Of a DNA stretch of 64,000 bases, positions 18,628-27,647 are shown piece by piece (within the stretch, counting starts at the first letter, position 1; each line of letters begins with the position of its first letter). Made by a program: the position numbers and the translations under genes. The notes under the pieces were generated by a model, which was not told the DNA's origin, ran no database searches, and saw nothing but the letters and a program-made list of their open reading frames with translations. Source of the stretch: Marixanthotalea marina. Its GTDB lineage: Bacteria; Bacteroidota; Bacteroidia; Flavobacteriales; Flavobacteriaceae. The stretch spans positions 744,001 through 808,000 of the forward strand of contig JAHLEH010000001.1 of NCBI GenBank assembly GCA_018883545.1, read 5' to 3'.

Positions 18628-19020
18628 ATGAAAAAAAGAAACGACAATTTAAAACGTGTCATTGTAGATTTTAAAAAGCTAACTCCAGAGATTTTAGCTT
18701 TATTGGTTGAAAAATATCCAGATGGATACGATGAAGACCAAATTATCTCCTTTAGAAATGCCAGTAATGAGATAATTGAAGCCGTTGAGGTTACTACCGC
18801 AGACACCAAGTATTTGGTTAAGGTTAGTAAAAAACTTGCAATAACAATGGAAAACTATGATGAGGACGATTATGACGATTTTTCCTCTAACGATCCAGAC
18901 GCTATTCAAGATCCTGAAATTGAGATTGAATCAGATGATAGTGACGACGACAGTGACGGTGATGATGTAGATGATGTTGCTGATGATTCCGATAGTGACG
19001 AAGAAGATGATTTGGAGTAA
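18628..19020 (+). CDS. Small protein with a long Asp/Ser/Glu tail
   Basis: The 130-residue protein has a basic N-terminal half (KKRNDNLKRVIVDFKKL) containing a predicted small alpha/beta segment. From about residue 78 onward it is almost entirely Asp, Glu and Ser. Such tails are intrinsically disordered. It lies 23 bases after the deoxyhypusine-synthase-like gene in the same direction and is probably co-transcribed. Similar proteins in this clade are sometimes mislabelled DNA primase; I see no primase motif. Function unknown. Confidence 0.7.
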   Translation: MKKRNDNLKRVIVDFKKLTPEILALLVEKYPDGYDEDQIISFRNASNEIIEAVEVTTADTKYLVKVSKKLAITMENYDEDDYDDFSSNDPDAIQDPEIEIESDDSDDDSDGDDVDDVADDSDSDEEDDLE

Positions 19021-19034
19021 TAATGTTATAAAAA

Positions 19035-19259
19035 ATGAGAAAAGCTGTTTTTAAGTCTTACGAAAACGGTTATTATACGTTTTTGTTTGAAAATGGCGAG
19101 GATATGGTTTTTGATGAGATTCATCCTCGAGCTTTAAAGCAATTTGATTTAAAAAATGATACTTCGTTAATTGATAAAGAATTTAGAGTATCTTTTATAG
19201 AAGTTTTTGATGATGATGACGAGGTTATATATAGAATTGAGAGTTTAAAACCACTATAA
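19035..19259 (+). CDS. Small acidic protein, unknown function
   Basis: This 74-residue acidic protein begins MRKAVFKSYENGYYTFLFEN, with alternating strands and an acidic EVFDDDDEV segment. It has no signal peptide or membrane helix. It follows the Asp-rich gene by 14 bases and precedes a VOC gene by 16, so the four are probably one operon. No family recognised. Confidence 0.65.
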   Translation: MRKAVFKSYENGYYTFLFENGEDMVFDEIHPRALKQFDLKNDTSLIDKEFRVSFIEVFDDDDEVIYRIESLKPL

Positions 19260-19275
19260 CTAAAAATCAGGCATT

Positions 19276-19686
19276 ATGGTTACGTCATTTCACATGTCTT
19301 TACCTTGCTTAAGTGTCAAGGAAACAAAAAGTTTTTACACCAGTATAGGTGCAAGTGTTGGAAGATCTACCCAGAGTTGGGTAGATATTAATTTATTTGG
19401 TCACCAAATAACATTTATTAAAGCGGGCAAATTTAATTTTAACAGTCCCAATTATGTTTTTGAAGGTAAAATTCTGCCCTCATTTCATTTTGGAGTTATT
19501 ATAGATGAAGAAACTTGGAAAACCATTTATGTTAAGTTGAAGAAAGAAAACCTTGAGTTGGTAGAGCAAACAACATTTCTAAAGGATAGTGCAGGTGAAC
19601 ACGCTTCGTTTTTTGTTAAAGACCCTAACGATTATATGTTAGAGTTTAAAAATTTCAAAAAAGTTGAAGATGTTTTTACATCTTAA
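19276..19686 (+). CDS. VOC-superfamily (glyoxalase-like) protein
   Basis: The 136-residue single-module protein has the vicinal-oxygen-chelate pattern: an N-terminal strand ending SLPCLSVKETKSFYTSIGA, a middle HFGVIIDE strand, and the ending FVKDPNDYMLEFKNF. The metal-ligand candidates are a His in FHFGV and the Glu in LEFKN. The substrate cannot be inferred. It is the last gene of the polyamine-linked run and is followed by a terminator. Confidence 0.82.
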   Translation: MVTSFHMSLPCLSVKETKSFYTSIGASVGRSTQSWVDINLFGHQITFIKAGKFNFNSPNYVFEGKILPSFHFGVIIDEETWKTIYVKLKKENLELVEQTTFLKDSAGEHASFFVKDPNDYMLEFKNFKKVEDVFTS

Positions 19687-19713
19687 ATACAATTCTAACT
19701 AGATTTAATTTAA

Positions 19714-21087
19714 TCAAGCCACCTTTTTGGTGGTTTTTTTTATAAATACTTCCCAAATAAAAACACCATAAACTATAGCGTATTCCAATACTAAAACCCA
19801 AAAATTTTCAGAGTTGTTTGTGTTGTTGTAAGCTAAATAACTTAGTATGACTGTAAAACTCCATATTAATGGAAATTTATAATTTGTGTATACAGATAGC
19901 AATAAGAGGGAGCTAATGTACCAAGGGTGCATGGTGGTTGCAGTAAAATAATAAAAAGACAAAGCCAATAACATTGTCGTTATAAGTTGGGGTATGGTTT
20001 TGCTTTTTCGTAAAAAAGCCATTGCCAATACAGCAATAAAAACAATGCCAATAATGCCTTTTCCTATAGCGGTAATTTTATTGTAGCCGCTAATTGCATA
20101 TCCAATTTCGCGGGCCAAATAATATAAACTGGCATTAAATTCAAATCTCTGAAACCATAGTCCGACGGTGTCTAGGTAGATATTTGTAAATCCCGAAAAG
20201 TAAAAAGTAATGAATGAACTTAAAACTACGGCGAATACAATAAAATAAAAAAGCATTAATTTTTTAATTCCGTTCCAATAAGACCATTTTTTATGTTTTG
20301 TAAACCATTGGAAATATAAAGGTAAAAATATCAATGGGATTAACTTTACGGATATTGATAAAGCCAATACGAGTGCTGCCAGTTTCCATTTTTCTTGAAA
20401 CAAGAGGTGCAAACTCCAGACCAAAAAGAAAATCATGACGCCTTCAAAATGAAGATTTCCAGTCAATTCAATAATTATAAACGGATTTAAAATATAGAAG
20501 AAAATATTGTAGACGGGTATTTTCAAACCTTCAAGTAGTTTTTTTCCAAAGTACAGTGTTCCGAAATCGGCAGCTATAATAAAAATGCGCATGGCCATTA
20601 CGGAGCCTATAATGGTTTTGCCTCCTAAAATGGCTGCTAATGCAAATAGTAATTGGTTAACTGGCGTATAATTTGAATAATGGCTGCCATTCAGCACCCC
20701 CATCCCATTGTATAGTTCTTGCGCTTGGGCAATAGGGGAAATACCAGATTTTATATAATATTCAACAGGGTGTAAATAAGGGTTAATGTTTTCTAGAATG
20801 AGTCTTCCATCCCAAATAAACCTATAAAAATCCTGTGATAAATTGGGAATGGCCAACAAAAATATTACCCTAAAGCCAAAAGCAATCCAAGTTAACAGCT
20901 GCAAGTTATGCTTCAGCATTTTTAAGAGCTGAAAGAATAAAACGAACAATGCCGTATAAAGCATTATGAGTTTTGGTGTATCAGTTCTTTTTAAATTGTA
21001 AGCAAACGTGAAATAGAACAAAACACATGAAAGAACAAGTAAAATGGGGACTTTATAAGTTTTAAAAAAAGTTTTGTTCAATATCAT
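19714..21087 (-). CDS. Polytopic membrane glycosyltransferase (mannosyltransferase-like)
   Basis: The 457-residue protein has around ten or more hydrophobic helices. An extracytoplasmic loop after the second or third helix contains QDFYRFIWDGRLILENINPY, the acidic-loop signature of polyprenol-phosphate-sugar-dependent (GT-C, GT87-like) transferases. Members are often annotated as mannosyltransferases. The donor and acceptor are unknown. Its last eight codons double as the terminator of the opposite operon. Confidence 0.75.
   Translation of the reverse strand: MILNKTFFKTYKVPILLVLSCVLFYFTFAYNLKRTDTPKLIMLYTALFVLFFQLLKMLKHNLQLLTWIAFGFRVIFLLAIPNLSQDFYRFIWDGRLILENINPYLHPVEYYIKSGISPIAQAQELYNGMGVLNGSHYSNYTPVNQLLFALAAILGGKTIIGSVMAMRIFIIAADFGTLYFGKKLLEGLKIPVYNIFFYILNPFIIIELTGNLHFEGVMIFFLVWSLHLLFQEKWKLAALVLALSISVKLIPLIFLPLYFQWFTKHKKWSYWNGIKKLMLFYFIVFAVVLSSFITFYFSGFTNIYLDTVGLWFQRFEFNASLYYLAREIGYAISGYNKITAIGKGIIGIVFIAVLAMAFLRKSKTIPQLITTMLLALSFYYFTATTMHPWYISSLLLLSVYTNYKFPLIWSFTVILSYLAYNNTNNSENFWVLVLEYAIVYGVFIWEVFIKKTTKKVA
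19719..19741 (+). terminator. Rho-independent terminator of the speA-VOC run
   Basis: CCACC (19719-19723) pairs with GGTGG (19729-19733) across a T5 loop and is followed by eight T. It lies inside the 3' end of the convergent gene, whose last codons (KKTTKKVA) are made from this same DNA. Confidence 0.8.
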
Positions 21088-21209
21088 AACCTCAAAGATA
21101 AACTATATTGTTTGTCTTTAATTAATGTGTTTATTAACTAATAGTCCCTAAAAAATTTTTACTTTAACATGATTTTTAAAATCTAACTCCAACACCAAAA
21201 TTTATTTTA

Positions 21210-23831
21210 ATGAAAATCAGGCATTCCATCGTAACCCGCTTCGCCTTATTTTTTACAGGGTTAATCATATTCTCTATTATTTTATCTGGGTATTTGGTGT
21301 TCAAAAATGCATCCAAGGTTATTGTAGACTATTCAAAGGAGCGCATTTCCTATACTTCAGAATTGGCAGAGCAGTCGTTTTATGCTTTGTTGGGAGAGGT
21401 TTCAAACGACATTGCTGTTATTGCCAATAGTCCAACACTTCAGGATTACATCAATAATACATCGGCCAAAACAGCTCAAGATTTAGAGCATTATTTTGAA
21501 GTAACACTAGAGAACAAATCCTCTTATTTTCAAATCAGATTGATTGGTATTGAAAACAACGGAAAGGAAATTGTCCGTTTGGATAAGATTAATGATAATG
21601 TTTTGCTATCAACAGAACTTCAGGAAAAAGGAGATAAGGAATATTTTACTGAAGCCATTAAAATGAGCAAAGGAGAATTTTATTTTTCCCAAATTAACTT
21701 AAATGAAGAACATGGTGTAATTAGTGAACCTTACACGCCTACGCTTAGGGCGGCAAGTCCAGTTTACGACGCTAACAATAAAAAACTGGGTATTGTTATT
21801 ATAAATGTAGACTTAACCCAATTTTTTGAAGCACTAAAGAGGATATCGGGTTCAGAGCTTAGGTTTTATTTAATTGATGCGTATGGGCAATATTTGTTTG
21901 CAAACAATAAGGATATGGAGTTTGGCCTGCAAACAAAAAGCGAGCGTAATTTTTTTAACGATTTTAATTTAGATAGAGCATCGGTTTTTAGCGACGCGTT
22001 TAAAGAGCTTAATAACAATATCAATACCGATTTACTTAGCTATTTTAAGGAAGTAACCTATTTTAAAGGTGCCAGAAAACTGTATTTGATTTCAACTGTA
22101 CGCGATAGTATTTTAATGCGCAGTGCCAAACTGGTGAGAAAAGATAGTTTTAAGATATTGCTGTTTGTTTGTTTGTTTTCAATAATTGTTTCGTGGTTTT
22201 TTGTTAATTATTTTTCTAAAAAGATAAATCAGGTAACGGAGGCCATTAGTAATTACGATACTGGTGTTGAAAGCGATATAAAACTGCCTACTAACAGAAA
22301 AGATGAGATAGGTGTTTTGGCAACTACTTTTAATAAAATGAAAGCCAAAATAGACGAACAGGTAAACGAGTTGCACGAATCTTTGGAGAAGGAAAAGCAG
22401 GCAAAAATGCAACGTGACGAGTTTTTGCAGAATATGAGCCACGAAATGCGCACCCCGCTTAATACCATTTTAGGTTTAACAAAATTGCTTAGTAAAAACA
22501 CGCCCACCGATGCCCAACGCCCTATTATCAATTCATTGGAAAGAAGTGCTAATAGTTTGGCAGGTTTAGTGTATGATGTCTTGGACCATAAAAAGTTGGT
22601 AGAAGGTAAGTTGCAAATAGAGTATGAACCTACCAATATTGCTGAGCTTTTAAAAGATATACATTCAACCTATCAGTACGATGCTGTTCAAAAAGGGCTT
22701 GCATTTAGTTTGAAGATCGATAAAAAACTTGAAGCGCAAGCATATCAAACTGATGCGTTAAGGCTTTCACAAATTGTTATAAACCTTGTTGTAAATGCTA
22801 TTAAATACACGCAAAAAGGAAGTGTGAACCTTAATGCCAAAATAATAAATAAGGGGGAGTCGGTGTTGGAAATAACTGTAGTTGACACAGGTATTGGTAT
22901 TTTTCCTGAAAACTTGGGCAAAATAAACGACCGTTTTTTTAGGGAAAAAGAAGACTTGTCGGGTAGGTATGGCGGTTACGGATTAGGGTTGTCTATTGTA
23001 AAACAGTTAACGGCCTTGTTTGGAGGTACATTGGTTGCCACTTCAGAAAAAGGGGTTGGCTCAGAATTTTGTGTCAGTTTACCTGTTATACCAATAGAGA
23101 AAGGGAAAAAAGAATTAACCAAGAACGCTTTAAAACAGCCCAAGTTAAGCAATACTTATACTGTTTTGCATATAGAGGATGATGCAACTACGATGGATTT
23201 AATGAAACATGTTTTAGAAGATACTCACATTTCTTTGGTACAACTTAATAAACTAGACAGGGTTTCAGAATATCTAGAGGTAAATGCGCCAAACATTATT
23301 ATAAGTGATTTAATGTTGGGTAACGAAAATATTCAGGCCATTTTAAATGTTTGGGTAAAGGATGGAAAAATAAAATGTCCACTAGTTGTTGCTTCAGCAT
23401 TAGAACCAGAAACTATGGCTAAAATAACGCCATTGTATTTTCAAAAACCATTTGATATAGATAACTTAAGGGATATTGTTTTTAGGGTTTTGGGTTCGGA
23501 AGAATTTGTAGAGCCCAATTTTTCGAGCCTTTATAAAAACTATGACAACGACGCCTCTAAAATAACAAAAGTGCTTAAACTCTTGGAAACTGAATTTGAA
23601 ACCTACATCAAGCGTATAGAAAATGTGGTTAAAAATAAGGATCAGGAAGATTGGGAGGCTATCTTACATAAGCTCATAGCCCATATTAATAATTTAAAAT
23701 TGGGGTCATTAGAGTCGCTTCCTAAAGACATAAAGCATTTGGGAAAAGACGATTTAAACAGGATAAAAAATATTTTTGTGTATTATCTATGTTGCTTTAG
23801 GGTAGAAGAATACCTTAATTCAAAAGGTTGA
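21210..23831 (+). CDS. Hybrid sensor histidine kinase (Cache-HAMP-HisKA-HATPase-REC-Hpt)
   Basis: This 873-residue membrane kinase has a TM helix at ~13-32, an extracytoplasmic Cache-type sensor (YDANNKKLGIVIINVDL region, ~35-310), a second TM at ~315-333, and HAMP. HisKA follows, with phospho-His H411 (SHEMRTPLN), then HATPase with NLVVNAIKYT, DTGIGI and GYGLGLSIVK. A receiver-like domain has D700 (SDLML) and the conserved lysine in FQKPFD. The C-terminal ~100 residues look like an Hpt domain with H820 (LHKLIAHINNL). It is a phosphorelay sensor. The convergent LytTR regulator overlaps its 3' end by 17 bases and may be its output, which is inference. Confidence 0.9.
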   Translation: MKIRHSIVTRFALFFTGLIIFSIILSGYLVFKNASKVIVDYSKERISYTSELAEQSFYALLGEVSNDIAVIANSPTLQDYINNTSAKTAQDLEHYFEVTLENKSSYFQIRLIGIENNGKEIVRLDKINDNVLLSTELQEKGDKEYFTEAIKMSKGEFYFSQINLNEEHGVISEPYTPTLRAASPVYDANNKKLGIVIINVDLTQFFEALKRISGSELRFYLIDAYGQYLFANNKDMEFGLQTKSERNFFNDFNLDRASVFSDAFKELNNNINTDLLSYFKEVTYFKGARKLYLISTVRDSILMRSAKLVRKDSFKILLFVCLFSIIVSWFFVNYFSKKINQVTEAISNYDTGVESDIKLPTNRKDEIGVLATTFNKMKAKIDEQVNELHESLEKEKQAKMQRDEFLQNMSHEMRTPLNTILGLTKLLSKNTPTDAQRPIINSLERSANSLAGLVYDVLDHKKLVEGKLQIEYEPTNIAELLKDIHSTYQYDAVQKGLAFSLKIDKKLEAQAYQTDALRLSQIVINLVVNAIKYTQKGSVNLNAKIINKGESVLEITVVDTGIGIFPENLGKINDRFFREKEDLSGRYGGYGLGLSIVKQLTALFGGTLVATSEKGVGSEFCVSLPVIPIEKGKKELTKNALKQPKLSNTYTVLHIEDDATTMDLMKHVLEDTHISLVQLNKLDRVSEYLEVNAPNIIISDLMLGNENIQAILNVWVKDGKIKCPLVVASALEPETMAKITPLYFQKPFDIDNLRDIVFRVLGSEEFVEPNFSSLYKNYDNDASKITKVLKLLETEFETYIKRIENVVKNKDQEDWEAILHKLIAHINNLKLGSLESLPKDIKHLGKDDLNRIKNIFVYYLCCFRVEEYLNSKG

Positions 23832-24495
23832 TTTTCGTTAAAAGTTCCTTCTCGTAACTCTGGCTAATAGGGATGTGGTTTTCGCCAAGTTCAACCATAT
23901 TGTTGTTAATAGAGTCTATTTTGTTAAGGTTTACAATATACGAACGATGAACACGCTGAAAATAATCGGGAAGCTTGTTAAGTAAATCCTTAAGTGTCAT
24001 TAGCGTTAATATTTTCTTGTCTTCTGTTACTACCGAAATATAATTGGCTTCCGATTTGAAATACATTACAGCTTCCAATTCTATCTTAACTAATTTGTTG
24101 CCATCTTTTATAAACAGCCGAGTTTCTTTTTCCTGGTTTTTAGACAAATGGTTTTTGGCCTTTTGGAATGCTTTAAAAAAACGAGGAAAATCTATGGGCT
24201 TTACTAAAAAGTCAACAATTTGGTCGTAATTATAAGAATCAGAAGCAAACCCTTTGTTTGATGTTATCATTATAACACAGGTGTTGTGTCCCACGGTTTC
24301 CAAAATACCTTTGGCAGTTATGTCATTCAAATTGAAATCCAGAAAGATAATATCAAAAGAAGTACTGTTAATAAGATTGATAGATTCAAATCCAGAGGTT
24401 GTGGTCGTTACACTGGAAATGTCATTAATCTTACTGCAGAAATGTTCGATCAAGTCGCAAATTAACGGGTCGTCATCAACAATTAAGCACTTCAT
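23815..24495 (-). CDS. LytTR-family response regulator
   Basis: The 226-residue protein has a receiver domain (acidic pocket DDD at 7-9, phospho-acceptor D53 in FLDFNLND, lysine in LVKPIDF) followed by a LytTR DNA-binding domain (AVMYFKSEANYISVVT, LPDYFQRVHRSYIVNLNKI). It should bind DNA direct repeats when phosphorylated. It is tail-to-tail with the hybrid kinase, and the two genes overlap by 17 bases. Confidence 0.92.
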   Translation of the reverse strand: MKCLIVDDDPLICDLIEHFCSKINDISSVTTTTSGFESINLINSTSFDIIFLDFNLNDITAKGILETVGHNTCVIMITSNKGFASDSYNYDQIVDFLVKPIDFPRFFKAFQKAKNHLSKNQEKETRLFIKDGNKLVKIELEAVMYFKSEANYISVVTEDKKILTLMTLKDLLNKLPDYFQRVHRSYIVNLNKIDSINNNMVELGENHIPISQSYEKELLTKINLLN

Positions 24496-24603
24496 GGCTA
24501 ATCAAATAAATAATGTATTTCGTCAAGCAATATACTCAATTCATACAAAAGTAGAGTTTTGTACAGTAATATGGCTTATAATTGGGCTAAAACTAACTAA
24601 AAC

Positions 24604-26115
24604 ATGAAACTAAAATTAGCATTATTAAGTATTTTTTCAATCCTATTATTAGGAATTGTAAGTTGTAAAAACACTTCAAAAGATTCGGGCAAAGATGATT
24701 TGGCTATGGTTGAAGAGCCTAAAGGTAAAGACAATGTGGCTCACCAATGGGCTGTTATGGCTATTGAAGGTACAGCAAACGATACCGACAAATTTAAACC
24801 CAGACCAACAATTACGTCACGATTTTTAGGCTTGATTTTTACTTCTATGTACGATGCCTGGACGAGATATGATGAAAAAGCATCGCCAGTTTATCTTCAA
24901 GGCGTGGACAGAAGGCCAACAGACGAACAAACTTTAAAAAACAAAGAAATTGCCATTAGCTATGCAGCTTATGGCGCTTTAAAGGAATATTATTACTCAG
25001 ACAGTTTAATGTTTAGTAATAAAATGAAAGAATTGGGCTTAGACCCCAATAACAAATCATTAGACCCAAATACACCAGAAGGTATTGGTAATTTGGCAGC
25101 TAAAATGGTTATAGAATCTCGTATGCACGATGGTTCTAACCAATATGGTGATGTAGAAGGCTCTAATGGCATGCCTTATTTTGATTATACAAACTACAAG
25201 CCTGTTAATGATGCCGACAATAATGTGGATATTGACAGATGGCAACCAAAATATTTTTCTGATGGAAAGGGAGGGAAGTTTGCCCCAAGTTGTTTAACGC
25301 CATATTGGCAAGAAGTAACACCTCTTTTGCTTAAAACATCTGATCAGTTCCGTCCAGGACCGCCCCCATTATACGGATCGGAGCAATTGGAGAAAGAGGT
25401 AAAAGAGGTTGTTGAATTACAAGCTAACCTAACTCCTGAAGATAAAGCTTTGGTTGAGTTTATGAGAGATGGACCCAAATCTGTGCAACAAGCAGGCCAC
25501 TGGCTTAAATTTTCAATGGATGTATCGCTAAGGGACAACCATACTTTAGATGAGGATGTAAAGATGTATTTCTTGGTAGAATCTGTTGCTATGGATGGTT
25601 TTATCGCGTGTTGGGATGCTAAAATGCATTACGATTCTGCGAGACCTTATGCGCAAGTGCATAAATATTTCCAAGATAAAGATATTACAGCTTGGGGAGG
25701 CCCAGAAAAAGGTATGATAACTATGAAAGGCCAAGAGTGGAGACCATATTCGCCAGACGTATTTTTATGTCCACCATTCCCAAGTTATGTGTCAGGACAT
25801 AGTACGATAAGTGGTGGTTGTGCAGAAGCATTAAAGTTATTTAAAGGGGATGATAATTTTGGTATTGAAGTAGAAAGAATACCTGGAGAATTAACAGAGC
25901 CAAATAATTTAGGCGAGCCCGTAATATTGAAATTCCCTACGTTTACTAAAGCAGGTGAAATGGCTGGTATATCAAGAGTAATGGGAGGCTACCATATTCA
26001 AGCAGATAATATTGAAGGCTTGGAATTAGGTAGGAGAGTGGCCCGTTACAATTACGAAAAATATTTAGAGCTTATAGGCGAAAGTGATAAAGAGGTGGCA
26101 ACGTTAAACCCTTAA
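24604..26115 (+). CDS. Vanadium-haloperoxidase/PAP2-type lipoprotein A
   Basis: This 503-residue lipoprotein (signal peptide ending GIVSC) has the complete vanadate/phosphate-binding signature of the PAP2-haloperoxidase superfamily: K340-x6-R347-P348, S397-G398-H399 in PSYVSGHS, and R458...H464...D468 in SRVMGGYHIQAD. That predicts an exported acid-phosphatase-like or vanadium-dependent haloperoxidase enzyme. The two activities share one active site and cannot be separated by sequence here. It opens a five-gene plus-strand module and has a paralogue three genes downstream. Confidence 0.85.
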   Translation: MKLKLALLSIFSILLLGIVSCKNTSKDSGKDDLAMVEEPKGKDNVAHQWAVMAIEGTANDTDKFKPRPTITSRFLGLIFTSMYDAWTRYDEKASPVYLQGVDRRPTDEQTLKNKEIAISYAAYGALKEYYYSDSLMFSNKMKELGLDPNNKSLDPNTPEGIGNLAAKMVIESRMHDGSNQYGDVEGSNGMPYFDYTNYKPVNDADNNVDIDRWQPKYFSDGKGGKFAPSCLTPYWQEVTPLLLKTSDQFRPGPPPLYGSEQLEKEVKEVVELQANLTPEDKALVEFMRDGPKSVQQAGHWLKFSMDVSLRDNHTLDEDVKMYFLVESVAMDGFIACWDAKMHYDSARPYAQVHKYFQDKDITAWGGPEKGMITMKGQEWRPYSPDVFLCPPFPSYVSGHSTISGGCAEALKLFKGDDNFGIEVERIPGELTEPNNLGEPVILKFPTFTKAGEMAGISRVMGGYHIQADNIEGLELGRRVARYNYEKYLELIGESDKEVATLNP

Positions 26116-26127
26116 AAGAGGTATAAA

Positions 26128-26565
26128 ATGTCACGTATATTATCAAAAATAGACAGAAATAAATTTTTGGCGATAACCATAGGTATTGTATACCTATGGT
26201 TTGGAGCCTTAAAGTTTTTTCCAGCCTTAAGTCCGGCAGATAACCTTGCAAAACAGACTATATCCTTTTTAACCTTTGGGTTTATTCCAGAAAGTGTAAG
26301 TATTATTTTATTGGCAATACTAGAGGTTGGTATAGGATTGGCTTTGGTGTTCAATTTTAGATTAAGAACAGTTATTGTTGTTGCTGTTGTACACTTGTTG
26401 TTGACTTTTATTCCTGTTTTGTTTTTTCCAAATATATCGTTTGCCAAGGCGCCTTTTGTGCTTACATTGGTTGGACAATACATTATGAAAAACATTGTAA
26501 TTATTGGTGCTTTGTTTCTAATCTATCCGCTAGATAATTACAATAAAAACCAATCAGTTTTTTAG
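26128..26565 (+). CDS. DoxX-like membrane protein
   Basis: The 145-residue protein has four hydrophobic helices with the DoxX-type opening YLWFGALKFFPALSPAD and a later LLTFIPVLFFP. DoxX-family proteins are linked to quinone or thiol redox functions, but this one has no diagnostic cofactor residues. It starts 12 bases after the haloperoxidase-type gene, so co-transcription and a shared pathway are likely. Confidence 0.75.
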   Translation: MSRILSKIDRNKFLAITIGIVYLWFGALKFFPALSPADNLAKQTISFLTFGFIPESVSIILLAILEVGIGLALVFNFRLRTVIVVAVVHLLLTFIPVLFFPNISFAKAPFVLTLVGQYIMKNIVIIGALFLIYPLDNYNKNQSVF

Positions 26566-26581
26566 AGAAACTTAAATAATC

Positions 26582-26654
26582 ACAATTAAAAATTATGATA
26601 CTAAATTTAAAAAAGGAGACTTCCTTTAAGGGGCTTTATTTGCCTATTTTTTAA
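26582..26654 (+). pseudogene. Fossil 5' end of an outer-membrane barrel gene (19-codon remnant)
   Basis: About 50 bases here, from ACAATTAAAAATTATGA on, align almost base for base with the start region of the barrel gene at 29239 (29223 onward). The remnant reads ATG at 26595 to a stop at 26652-26654 (MILNLKKETSFKGLYL...), against MTLNFKRSFPLIGIL in the full gene. It looks like a truncated duplicate left by local rearrangement. Read-through to the next gene is not needed. Confidence 0.65.
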
Positions 26655-26678
26655 AAGAGGTAACTATTAATAAAAAAA

Positions 26679-27647
26679 ATGATAAATAAAATGCATAAAC
26701 TAAAATATCTATTTTGCACGTTGTTTGTTGTGCCTATCATGTGTACACATCTTAGCGCACAAACTCCCAGTGATGCCATTATGATGAATGCAGAACAAGC
26801 CTGTATTCTTTTAGAATATAATTATGGCAGTTTCGATCAATATTGGGAAGGATCTTACCTAAGAGAAAATCAAACCATTGCTACGGTAAGGAGAAATACG
26901 GTAATGTCTATGATGGCTGTCGGGATTTTGGACAAGCTCAATTTTTTTATCGGGGTACCCTACATTAAAACAGAATCTTCAGACCCAAATGGTGGAAAAT
27001 TTGCTGGAGCCAGTGGGTTTCAAGATTTATCTTTGGCTTTAAAGTATCAAATCATAAATAAAGAAAAAGAAAAGGGTACTTTTTCGGCTTTGGCTACAGT
27101 TGGTTTTTCAACACCTGTATCCAATTACCTGCCAGATTATATGCCCTATAGTTTGGGACTTGGTGCGCCCGAGCTTTCATATCGTGCTATTGCTCAATAC
27201 CAATGGAAGAACGGACTTTATCTGAGGGGGGCTGGAGCTTTTCTTTGGAGAGGTTATGCAAGAGCTGAACGTGAATACTATTATAATAACGGAAGTTATT
27301 ACACCTCTTTAATGGATGTGCCAAATGCAGTGACTTTTGAAGGCGTGCTTGGCCTTTGGGCATTTAAAAATGCATTGCAGTTAGAGTTCAGTTATATGAG
27401 TTCTAACTCTACAAGTGGTGATGATATTAGATCTTATAATGCACCACAACCAACAAACAATATTGATTCGGATAGACTAGGCTTGTTTGCCCATTTTTAT
27501 GTACCTTCAGTTAAAGGGCTTGGTATTGTAGCATATCATAACCGTGTTGTTAATGGTAGAAACGCAGCAAAAATCAATACTACAGGGGTTGGATTAACTT
27601 ATTATTTTAATTACAGAAAAAAGCAAGATAAAAATGAAACATATTAA
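26679..27647 (+). CDS. Outer-membrane beta-barrel protein (MetA/phenol-degradation transporter-like) A
   Basis: The 322-residue protein has a signal peptide ending HLSAQ and a series of amphipathic strands (for example LNFFIGVPYI, FQDLSLALKYQ, LGLGAPELSYR) ending in the aromatic GVGLTYYFNY. This is the pattern of the putative outer-membrane transporter family near MetA of phenol degradation. ATG codons at 26679 and 26691 are both possible starts. It lies between two haloperoxidase-type genes and overlaps the second by 14 bases. Confidence 0.72.
   Translation: MINKMHKLKYLFCTLFVVPIMCTHLSAQTPSDAIMMNAEQACILLEYNYGSFDQYWEGSYLRENQTIATVRRNTVMSMMAVGILDKLNFFIGVPYIKTESSDPNGGKFAGASGFQDLSLALKYQIINKEKEKGTFSALATVGFSTPVSNYLPDYMPYSLGLGAPELSYRAIAQYQWKNGLYLRGAGAFLWRGYARAEREYYYNNGSYYTSLMDVPNAVTFEGVLGLWAFKNALQLEFSYMSSNSTSGDDIRSYNAPQPTNNIDSDRLGLFAHFYVPSVKGLGIVAYHNRVVNGRNAAKINTTGVGLTYYFNYRKKQDKNETY

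Noticed and set aside
18628..19020. DNA primase label for the acidic-tailed protein
   Set aside because: No Toprim or zinc-finger motif is present; the similarity is only the acidic composition.
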